Below are positions 54,355-64,000 of a stretch of 64,000 bases of DNA, piece after piece; position 1 is the first letter of the stretch; the number at the start of each line of letters is the position of its first letter. Position numbers and translations under genes: made by a program. Source of the stretch: Sphaerosporella brunnea (taxonomy: Eukaryota; Ascomycota; Pezizomycetes; Pezizales; Pyronemataceae); the NCBI GenBank assembly GCA_008704415.1, contig VXIS01000059.1:1-64000 (forward strand), given 5' to 3'. The notes beneath the pieces were generated by a model. It saw only the letters and a program-made list of their open reading frames with translations, searched no databases and was not told the origin of the DNA.

Positions 54355-57290
54355 GAGTTGATATGTATGTACTGTTCGGGAACCCCGGGGGGGGGTCTTC
54401 AACTGGTTAACGTTATCTTGCTGCGAATGGTCGATACTGAGCATACGTACCTTAGCAGGAGGGGTTGGGAAATAGTTATGTGGCCATTATGTGGCTCCTT
54501 CCCGGACAGCAAGGCTTATATGATAGCTATAAAACCGTTTTTGGATGAAAACCTCTGTCCTCAAATAATCCTTATACAACATGGTTACATAATCCTTAGC
54601 CATGCAATGATATCGGACACGAACTCGAGTGAGACCGCGTGCTTTGCGAGTGACAGTGCGGGTTTCGGTGAGTCATCAGCGATCCGCAGCGACGGTGTTG
54701 AGCTTTGCAACAAGCTGTCCCTCTGCGACGAGTATGCTCCAGGCTTTGGCATCACCGCATCTCCCGGTTACTTTTTCATGCTGCATGTCGCCTCTGTTTT
54801 GGGGGGTGACAAGTCGGGTGCGCGACTCGGTGTTGATCATCATGATGACCATCGCCGCGGCGGGGGGTAGGATGTCCGCCGTGCGGGAGCAAGGCAAATA
54901 AGCTTTCCACCGTCAGCAGCGAAAATGGGCTTTGATCACTAACCGTCACCCACCCTTATATAACCCCTTATAGTGGCGAGAGATCTTTGGCTTAAAGAGC
55001 GTGATGTTGACCGTTTTGTGGCCGAAATGGTGACAGCAAAATCACGATTATATAATGGTTATATGACTATTTCCCAACCCCCCCAACCCCCAACCTTTCC
55101 TGCTAAGGTACGTATTGCTAACAATTTAAATAGGTCTTGAAAGCTTTGGGCTTTGGCTGGCTGGGGCGGCGTGGGTTTATAGCTGGCGGCGGCGTAGGGC
55201 GGATATTTCTGCTGGGTTTTCGATGACGAGGCATGCTTAATTGGGAGTGTCGCGTTGATGCATTGGAGGAAGAAAAGGCAGGTTAGAACCACAGGAGAGG
55301 ACCGGGGCAAAAGTGAAGGCGACGTCGAGGTCTGCCTGATTGTGATAGGCGAGAAAAAAAAAAAGCTTTGTTTCTGACCATCCATACAGAGCCAATATGT
55401 AGGTGCCGCTGCATGAAAAAACAGTAGATACAGCGCTTCATGGGAAATAGTTCGCCCTTGAGGGCTGGGTATAGAACTTTGTTTCCAAAACGCCTCGCCA
55501 CACCCTGACACTGAGTTTCTATACTGCCAGTGGCAGCTTGAGCTTGAAGTATTGGCTCGCGTAAGTGTAAAACCGCTGTGGATGGAAGGGTGCGAGGAAT
55601 TAACTTCCACTCGCGTAAGTGTTGGCAGTTCCGCAACTTCTCACGCTTCGATGGACGAGAAGGAGACCTAGAGAACGACCATCTACGGCTTCTCTTCACC
55701 TGTTGGCAGCACTAGCCCATTTATGCGGGTAGAATCCGAAACGCGCTTTACCATGCTCTCTCGGAGGTACCATTGGCAGTTTTTTTTTCTGGAGGAATCT
55801 CCAGTTAAAGAGGATATACGCTGCCAGCCTTGTGGGGAACCCTCAAATGAAGCGTACACCGAGCGGGAGTGCCGGGGCCAGCGTTGTTTGACGCCGAAGA
55901 AAGTCAAAAAAAAAAAGACTGCTTCATAAATCTGTCACTCGGTTATCAGCTCAACTTTTGATAATGCAACGATAATCACGCCGGTATATAATACCTCTCA
56001 ACCCCCTAATTGCGGTCGAGTGATGACCCATGGCCGCCGCGCACCCACCAAATCTGGCGGATGGAAAAACTCTCCGAATCAAGCCCCCCCCAAAGCCAGC
56101 CACTATTGCCTCCGCTCTAGTCTTCCCAGAAACCCTGCCGGTTGCCGATGTATGTACAAGTCGTCGTGGCCATGCGGCATGCATCCTTCCACACACACAC
56201 ACAACACCGTTACGGCCACAAGTCCGGCGTATCATACTAGTTCTCACCGACTGCAGGTGTTTCCTACACACACACACCTGCTGGTCCGTACATGCATACA
56301 TACATACATACATGCATACATACATACATGCATACACACGGCCGCCCCAAACAGACGGGATGGATGGATGGATGGATCCAGCTACCTGGGCCTCGGGAAA
56401 CCCGATGGGTTCTCGCGTATCTCTCTCTCTGGCTAGCTAGATTGCCGCCGGTGAGATATCTCCCGCTTTGGGAATTGTTTTCCTCAACTGCAACGTTGCA
56501 ACGGCGGTCAGTCGGCCTCCGGTAATGACGCCGGGACACGGGGGCGGGTGGAAAAACGGTTTTTCCGGGGAGGTCACAGGCTGCAAAAACACCCCCCCCG
56601 CCCGCCGCCTCCCCCTCCCCACATACCAAACCGCTTGTCCGTGACTGTATATGTAAGCCAGAGAAACAAAGTAAACAACTGATGGTGGTCTCCGCTGCCG
56701 CAGAAAAAAAAAAGCCGGATTACTATCCGAAGCGGACCCAGCTAGGGCATCGATCCGATCCCACGTTCCGAACGCCCGCACCATGTGGGGAACGGCAACA
56801 ATCTATAGTTACCTCGGGACGAACAGAGAGGGGGGCGAAAAGGGCAGTATGTATAGCGGCCTTGAGTCCGCCACCACGAAAGATGATATGTTGTTGTCTG
56901 AAATCAAACATTTCCGGAATATAAGCTCCGGACGCCCCGCCACCGAATTCCATGAAAAACGTATATATCAGCCCCTTCCAATATTTCAAATTTGAAAAGC
57001 TATATGGTTCTAGCTATATTTACAACACACCAGCCTTCTGACCCCCCTCTCCTACAGCAATCTATGCCCTTTTCTTTTGTTGAAACCTCTCTCGCTGACG
57101 ATCCGATAGACTCCACAAACCGCGCAAAAAGAAACCGAAACAGAACCAGCCCGCCGTCTAAACCCGCAGGAAATCCCCCCCTCCCTTCCCCCCAATCAAA
57201 GAAAAACACCGATTTAACGCCCAAAAAGAGAAATCATACAAGAAGAGGATATTACAGGGACTCACCAACCAGCTGGTGGTCGTCGAACGT
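54355..57290. other. Intergenic
   Basis: 2.9 kb without supported genes. A plus-strand frame at 54358-54870 has a membrane-like stretch but no family match. CATA/CATG microsatellites lie at about 56292-56337 and a GGAT tract at 56360-56378. TATA-like clusters occur at 54954-54972 and 55047-55062. Confidence 0.45.
56292..56378. repeat. CATA/CATG and GGAT microsatellites
   Basis: CATA units interrupted by CATG at 56292-56337 and a short ATGG/GGAT tract at 56360-56378. Confidence 0.8.
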
Positions 57291-59036
57291 TTATTTGTAA
57301 TAAGGCAACTGAGGATCGAACGCAGTCATGCCAAAGTATGAGCCGTTCACGTCATAAACCTGGCCGCCTGGGTGTCCGTTATGCATTCCCGGCGATTGCA
57401 CCGGTGTAGCGGTGGCGGCGCTCTGCGAATACAGCATTTGAGCATGGTTGGCATCACCGGGAGGAGCCTGCTGCTGCAGGTGGTAGGCTTGCCAATGCTG
57501 CTGCTGCTGCTGCTGTGGGTGACCGTGTCCAACCGCATAAGCGGCAATTCCCGGCGGCCCACCGTGGTGTGGATTGCTCCCTGGACTCTGAGCTGGATGT
57601 TGCTGCTGGTCCGCCATCATGTCGCCACCCTCTTGTGGAACCGGGCCTCTCGCAATAAAGTCGGTATCCATTTCCTCCGGGTATGTTCCACCTCGGGCAC
57701 CCCCTCGCGGCGCCCCGCGCATTCGAGTGACACCATATAAGGAGCCCATCGGGTCCGGAAACATTGGTTGCCCGTTTTGCTCCTCCGACTGGGACGTCGG
57801 CTCTCTGGCCACGGACAATCCGGCCCGGGCTTGGCGAGCCCTGTCATCTTCCAATTTCATATGCGTCGCCGGCGCATCTTGGAATTGAACGTTCGGGTGG
57901 CAAGTTGCGCCTTCCCGTTGAGGCAATGGTTGGCCTTTCGAGTTGGGCGGCTCCGAAGAAGGCCGGGAGAATGGAGGAGATGTGGGGAAATACGAAGCAA
58001 AAGGCCGCATGTTCAACGAAGTCAGGATATCCTCGACCGCATGCTGTAGCTGCACAGTGTCGTCACGCATCTGGCTTTTCCATCTGGGATCGGATCCGTC
58101 AGCATTTCAACAGGAAGCGCCAGGGGGAGAGAGAAGACAAACTCTATGTCCTCATCCAAGATGGTCTGTGCTTAGGTTAGTTGGATGCCATGTAACTGGG
58201 TGGGAGATACTCCAGGGACGCACCTGAAGGCTGCGATTCACAACGCAGTCCAATTTCATATTTTTGCACCTCACGCAGGTCGTCTCACCTTCCTCGAATT
58301 CGCACCTTATCTTTTGCTTCTTGCAGGCCGCGCAAGGCCGAGATTCTCGAGGATGTAAAGATTGGCCCTTTGAGTTTGGAGGCTCCGAGGAGGGCCGGGA
58401 ACCCGGAGGCGATGTGGGACAATACGAGGACAAAGGCCGCATATTCAATGAGGACAGGATATCTTCGAACGCGCGCTGTAGCTGCACGATGTCTTCGCGC
58501 ATCCGGTATTTCCATCTTGATCGAACCCGTCAGTATTGTGGCAGAAGAGGTAGACGAAAGTTCCAGGGAGAGAGAGAAGACGAACTCTATGTCCTCATCC
58601 AAGATTGTCTGCGCGTCGTCAGTAAACGTCAGACGGGGAAGAAAGAGCTTCGTCAAAGACGCACCTGAAGGCTGCGATTCACAACGCATTCCAATTTCAT
58701 CTTTTTGCACCTCACACAGGTCGACTCCCCCTCCTCGAAGTCGCACCGTATCTTCTGCTTCTTGCAAGCCGCGCATGCTCGAACCTTTCTGGATATCGTC
58801 GGTATCCGAGTAACTCGTCCGGACGCATCCGTGAACACCGAGGGAATTGGTGGCAGCGCGGTGTGGGTGCAGTTTGGCGGGGGCGGCGGCGGAGGTGGTG
58901 GCGGCGGAGGTGCACGAGGCGATCTCGAGCCGCGGTTCCCTGGAAAGGGCGGAGAAGGCACACAAGCCGGAGGGGAATTTTTTGCTGACGACGGTGCGGA
59001 GCCGTTCGCTTCTTCGTACGTACGCTTCATATTCAT
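57291..59036 (-). CDS. Transcription factor with two tandem Zn2Cys6 domains
   Basis: 500 residues from five exons: 59036-58665, 58608-58586, 58515-58224, 58165-58143, 58083-57291; all joins are in phase. The first binuclear zinc cluster is at about residues 88-117 (CAACKKQKIRC...CVRCKKMKLEC) and a second at about 193-222, 105 residues later. Each is followed by NRSLQ, a 23-base microexon (TILDEDIE), then WK-x-x-MR-x-D and VQLQ-A-EDIL-SLNMRP, the usual linker of these regulators. The whole unit, introns included, is duplicated (441-base period). Downstream, PMGSLYGVTRMR and DFIARG recall the start of the fungal regulatory domain. Then the protein turns Gln/Gly/Pro-rich and ends, so most of that domain is missing. 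The start (MNMKRTYEE) could also be the Met two codons later. Confidence 0.78.
57900..58775 (-). repeat. Tandem segmental duplication (441-base period) in the regulator gene
   Basis: Two head-to-tail copies: about 58335-58775 and 57900-58334. Over the zinc-cluster part (58669-58772 against 58231-58334) I count about ten differences in 104 bases. Both intron positions and the 23-base microexon are present in each copy. Intron sequences have diverged more than exons. Confidence 0.88.
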
Positions 59037-62000
59037 GGGTAGACAAGAGCTGGTGGAGAGCGGAGATGTTTCCTTGGTTATAATTTTTCGGGCGGGCCTT
59101 TTTTTTTTTTTTTTTTTTTTTTTGGTTTGGTTTGCGTCGAGACGTGCCAACAACTGTAACTCCGCTTGCTGGGGGCGCTCCACTGCCGTCGGCCGGGGGA
59201 GACGCTGGTAATGAAGGCCGATGGATTAAAATGTTCTCAACTTCCTTCCTCCTCAACAGAAGGCTCGAGACCGATGAGGAACAGCGCGTGCCAATCGTTG
59301 CTTGCCGCACGCTGCGCTAGGGATATGCCGGTGCGATGTTCCTTCGCGCCTTCTTTTCTTCTGTGCCTTCCCCCTTCTCAGGCACTTGCAGGGAACGTGC
59401 GACGGTGATGTATGCAGTCAGCAGTTAGTATATCTCCACGAATTGGCACGAACATGCGCCACCCCGGAAAAGGCTGATTATCGCAAGTGGGCAAATACAA
59501 CGCGGTTACGGATTCTACACGAGAGGTGGCGTGAATTCGGGTGTTTATGAGTGAAAATTGGGCAGAGGCGCAAATGATTCGCGCAAGGGTTTTGCGCTGT
59601 GGGGCGGGGAAGGGGTGTGTGCTGCTTTCTCCTCCATTGTGCCCTGCTCTGACCAGTGCCATGGCCATTGGCCAACCACATGAGCCCGTCGATGTGGTTT
59701 CATGGGGGTTCCACTAACGGTCACCGTCATCGCAAAGGCCACAAAAAAAGACCATAAAAGACCACAAAATTGAGATGCTGGGGTGGCCTCGGGGCAGACT
59801 TGGTTAAGCCTGTCGGAGGAACGGATGGCGTTGCGTTCGGCACACGGAAAAACTCTGCACTTGCTGACGCGGCGCCGCGGCCTCACAGATGTCACTCGGG
59901 GGCCTCCACGGTTCCCTCTTCTTCCGTGGCCTCGTTCTTTGCAGGACTTTGCTCGGGCTCTCAGAGGAATATCTACAGGCAATTTTTCTGTCCAGAATTC
60001 GACATCACGGAAAACAAGCCTGAAAAATAGGTGCCTGCGTCGACGAGGTTCGAGGTTTCCCAGGAAGCTTGCTAGCCGCGTCGCAGGCCACTAAGTACGT
60101 TCTGCTCTGCCAGCTGTTAAATTTCTCGTTACCGCCTAGCGCCTGAAACGCCCCTCTTCCCAAGATGGCAAAGGCTCTTCCATACGCGTTGAAACACCCC
60201 GATCTATCCCTGTTTTGAATTGGCGTTGATCCTTGGTACTTGTGTGCTCGCAGCTGCAGATATAGGCGCTGCTCTCTATTCATAACTAGAAGTCGAACAA
60301 TGCCCAATGTTTGGAGGCTAGAATAGCTCTTTTTGTCTACTGAGATCCCTATCTAGACCAATAGTCATCCGTCCTCACTTGTCTATTCTAAAGCTGGACC
60401 TCTTCCCCCTGTGTCGTGCGCGTGCTCTGGGCAACAGCTCGTCGATACCAATCGAGCAGGACTATTCATCAGGGTGACATCTCTCCTGGATCCTCTTCTA
60501 GCTCCCTCCCACTGACACATGAAACATGTAGACACACCACGGTCATCAGAAGGCTGAAAACCTTACGAGAGATGATGCATTCATGAATGCATACCTTGGA
60601 AAGCTCCAGGCAGGTGATTGCGGATAGGTAGCTGAGATGGGTAAGAAGGGGCCGGAGGGGCCGGAGGGAGGGCTTTCTCCGTACTTCGGGAAACCCCTCA
60701 CATCACCAATAATACAGGATATTAAGATCGCCCCGCAATCCCCACGGATCGTTAGCGATCGCATAAAATTACACGAATCTACATATACCTATGGGCAGCT
60801 TGAGATCAACAGCTCCCGTGTGCGGATCAAGGATCTCGAGGTTTGTTCCTCAGCGGGTCGTCATTGCAGAGCCGCGAGGTGGACCGTTCAGAGGCAGGCA
60901 GGATGTCGGAGAGCAAGACGAACCCTTTGAGGATGGACCTGGATCAAGATGAAACTATGAAACGACGAAACATCATGACTTGGCCTGCGTCTTCGCCACT
61001 ATCATGACATGCAGCGTGGGGTTTCGCAGCGTTTGGATATCTCCGAGCTTGTTGTGTCTGTACGAACCCGGTTTCTTATATCAAAGAGTAGTGTGCCCCA
61101 AGAATGGAACCGAAGTTACCGAATCCCATCCCATGTAACCCAGGCGTTGGGCGGTAAGACGGAGCCTTCTCCGGAATACATACTTTGTAGACCACACCCT
61201 CCACATCTTACGAAAAACCTCGTGGACATGATCATCATCAACCGAGAGGAAATGTTTTTCTCAACGGGAGACGGCAACGTGGGTGAGCATGAGGAGGCTC
61301 TTTCCTACAGCCTTTTACACACTTTTCTTACCCACCCACACAGGCTGCAACTTACACCGCATCGCCATGTGTTTGCCATATTTTTTTGCCACAATCAACA
61401 CCGCGAGGCTGTCGAATGATAGGAAAGGAAAGCTTCTGGAAAGTCTTACAGAAGCACCCCTTTGCACTTAGCTGCATGTGGCTTGCATGGAAACCGGGAA
61501 ACTCCGGGAAACCCTGCACGGAACACCCATCGTCGAAAGTGAAAACCATCTGTAACTGAGCGACTTTCTTGGTTTTACTCGAACACTTCTCACACCCCAA
61601 GGCTACGCTTGGGACAGCTGTTTTGGGAGTTTTGGTGTGCTTCGAGGAGCTCTGATGTTTTTTTATAGACTGCGACAAGACAGAATTCACTCCCACGCCC
61701 GGACGTGCATGCAAAGGGCTTCGTCTCATCTTACACACATATACCGAGAAGTTATCGTGAAGTAGACCGACCCCACGATACGCTATGTACGCGGCAGTTA
61801 CGATTTGTGGCGTTATTTTGTAAAGCTTCTTTTGCTTGCAATCAGCTCCAGCTCAGCTAGCTTTTAACCGTTTGTTGTCTTACTTACACGCATCGATCGT
61901 TTGGGCCGAACCGGCGAGGGATTTATCTTTTTTTTTTTCACCGCCCAGTCGTGCGCTCGAGTGGGTATGCACGTACACCTACCTTGGTACTTAGGTATGC

Positions 62001-62368
62001 ATGTTCTACAAAAACGGGGTTACCTGGTGATATCATCATGCGGCGGCTGAAGAGTCCTGAACGTTGGGGTTTCTCCAGGAGAATACCTCCGGTGTGTACG
62101 ACGTTCAACAGGATCTGCCCTCAGTACACAGATTTCGAGGTAGTTCTTCTGCTTCCCGGTGGGGTTGTGTTGTGTGTGTGTGGAGATAGAGTAGAGTACA
62201 TACTGTAGAGTAGAGTAGGGAGTAGAGTATGTAGATAGTCTACTGCGGCCCCCATCCTGCACCCCTGCGCGCGCAATTACCTAGTACAGGCATGTATCCA
62301 TAGTTTTTCCTCAAGTGTCTGAGTTTAACTTCTGCATGCATAGAGATGGAAACGGGAGGATACCTACA
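59037..62368. other. Intergenic
   Basis: 3.3 kb without supported genes. It starts with a T-run at 59099-59122 in the regulator promoter. Frames of 60-145 codons on both strands show no family features. GAGTA repeats lie near 62190-62230. Confidence 0.45.
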
Positions 62369-62370
62369 TA

Positions 62371-63106
62371 CAGTTGGGGACACCTTAAACCTGAGTGAAA
62401 AAGACCTCGACTTTGACCCGAGATGGCAACACAACAACGCAATAAATTAAAAAACGAAGCGCATAGGGCGATAGAGGGAATGCAAAAGGTCCTTGCTATG
62501 CGTTTCGATTATTTTATAAAGGCGTGGTTGATTTTCCAACAAATTAAAAGTAAAAATCAATTTTGGTGTGGGGGGGGCTCCGATGTCCGCCTTACTTAGT
62601 GCATTAATTACCTTTCTTAGGTAATAATCTGGATGACTAACAGGTGCTAACTTCCCAATCAGGAAGTATTATGCTACATATGTTACATAAGAAACACACT
62701 TAACTCTCACTTTGTTTTAAAAAATCTCTCGCCGCTTCGCGGCGAGTCTTGTAAAAAAAACATCTTGCTTAGGCGAGCAGCTACGCCAACTCTTCGTTGA
62801 AGGTTACAATATATTCAAGCATCGCACGGATCGCGTTCTCTAGGAGACCAGAGCCCATACTCCTTCAAAACCACATCCAGTGGCTACTCCAGAGCTCAAT
62901 GCTTTCGCAAGCAGCGAGGCGAGGAAATTTTTAAGTAAAAAAACTCGGGTTTTCAGCAAGAAAGCGCGGATTTTCGCCGAAAAATACGCAGGTTTTCACG
63001 TGATTTTTTGTTAAAAATCATTTTAAAATCCCAATTTGGAAATTGAAAAATAATTTATTTTTCAACTTGCATGTCCGCCCACTCCGGTTTAAGGTGTCCC
63101 CAACTG
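62371..63106. mobile_element. Non-autonomous Tc1/mariner-type element (MITE)
   Basis: 736 bases bounded by inverted repeats beginning CAGTTGGGGACACC. The first 21 bases are identical at both ends; position 22 differs, and GAGTG then matches. TA dinucleotides flank both ends (62369-62370 and 63107-63108), the target duplication expected for Tc1/mariner/pogo elements. The interior is AT-rich with no open frame for a transposase. It contains a perfect 8-bp hairpin (CTCGCCGC-TTC-GCGGCGAG, about 62730-62748). Confidence 0.85.
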
Positions 63107-64000
63107 TATGCGTCTGAAACTATGGCTACATCCTGACTAAATGGATCGGCAAAGCCGTTATTGGCTGTGGAACCACCTCGACGACGGTTCTCTCAGCTTG
63201 TTACTCAGTACTTAGTAAGAAGGGGGGGGGTTAATACAGAAATATTAGCAGTCTTCCAAAACCCTCTAGAAACGATCCGAAGTGTGTTGAGGACATGTGA
63301 AATCACTCGAAGGGAAACTCCTCTCACACTTACTCCAGGTGATGACGACTTTGAGGAATTACGGGATCGTGCACGTGTTCCCCTCCACATCCGGGCACGT
63401 GTTTCCCTCCACATCCGGGGGTGGGCGCGGAACAGGTGGGGGCCAAATGTAGGAACGTTTCCTACAGGGGGCGGCTGTACTTGCAATACATGCATACTGA
63501 CCCCATGAGGTAGCACTGCGTTTAACCCCTTGATTTTGCGCAACCCACATGTGCCAGAACAACAGGTGCCTACATACTGCGTGTTTCTGCCGTATTAACA
63601 CGCGTGTGGCGATCAATGATGTTTATGCATGAGCGAGAAATATGCACAGAACCTTTGGGGGCCCCTTCTGATAAGCAGTGGCAGCTGCTCATGTAACCGC
63701 CGGGTCGACCTCTGATGCCGCGTCTGAAGCCGAGTCGTCCCGAGTCAACTGATGACTTCTTATCTACCCAATTTTTGGATCGGAAGTATCGATCATGCTC
63801 TACTATGGCAGGCCCCGCGTGTTTCCTTCAGCTACACGCATAAACTTATTAGATCAAGAGCATTCCAAACACGGGAAACGGAAGCACTATACCACGTGGG
63901 GTATATAGGCCATCGCTGATCAATTATAGGAGTAGGCAAACCAGGCTCCACTGTCCTGGCATCGACACGCTAGATACACGAATGCCTCGCTGAGCGTTCA
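63107..64000. other. Right-edge intergenic sequence
   Basis: 0.9 kb. A 24-base unit is repeated twice at about 63371-63419. A 115-codon frame at 63161-63508 starts near the element and is not supported as a gene. Confidence 0.45.
63371..63419. repeat. 24-base tandem duplication
   Basis: Two adjacent copies of a unit containing CACGTGTTCCCCTCCACATC, differing by one or two bases; each contains a CACGTG palindrome. Confidence 0.7.

Noticed and set aside
54358..54870. 170-codon frame with a hydrophobic stretch
   Set aside because: No family resemblance; low coding character and overlap with AT-rich, TATA-like repeats.
63161..63508. 115-codon frame next to the transposable element
   Set aside because: It starts at a non-ATG-supported position, contains the 24-base tandem repeat and has no motif.

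Overview
The window reads as nuclear DNA of a filamentous ascomycete (Pezizomycotina). Genes are split by short introns of about 45-85 bases, most with GT(A/G) donors, CTAAC/CTGAC-like branch points and AG acceptors. Gene density is low and the gaps are rich in homopolymer and microsatellite tracts. The protein families (Zn2Cys6 regulators, a Vid21/Eaf1 subunit, a purine-hydroxylase-type molybdoenzyme, PNGase A-like and patatin-like proteins) are typical of these fungi. I cannot assign a class or species. All exon models below were built by hand from splice signals; every multi-exon model closes in frame.

Bases 429-14295 hold five catabolic genes: a salicylate-hydroxylase-like FAD monooxygenase, a CE4-fold cyclic-imide-hydrolase-like protein and an amidase on the minus strand, then a phenol-2-monooxygenase-like FAD protein and a xanthine-dehydrogenase-family molybdoenzyme on the plus strand. 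This is the enzyme set of the fungal nicotinate pathway known from Aspergillus nidulans (HxnX, HxnM, HxnN, HxnV, HxnS). I read the block as a consolidated hxn cluster that takes nicotinate through hydroxylated pyridines, ring reduction and opening to an amide that is then hydrolysed. No HxnR regulator, HxnW/HxnT/HxnY oxidoreductase or transporter is visible here.

From 16 to 30 kb come a secreted Pro/Tyr/Lys repeat protein, a small acidic/Gln-rich protein, a 51-residue single-span membrane protein candidate, and a patatin-fold protein that has lost its nucleophilic serine. From 30 to 41 kb lie a Zn2Cys6 regulator and the NuA4 scaffold Vid21/Eaf1. A long gap (41-47 kb) holds a frameshifted lipase-like relic. 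From 47 to 54.4 kb are a PNGase A-like membrane protein, a disordered protein, an F-box/LRR-like protein with an in-frame stop before a coding-like tail, and a small Cys/His-rich protein.

From 57.3 to 59 kb is a regulator whose Zn2Cys6 domain has been tandemly duplicated in frame, with two introns and a 23-base microexon copied as well. The right end (62.4-63.1 kb) carries a 736-bp non-autonomous Tc1/mariner-type element with clear terminal inverted repeats and TA target duplications.
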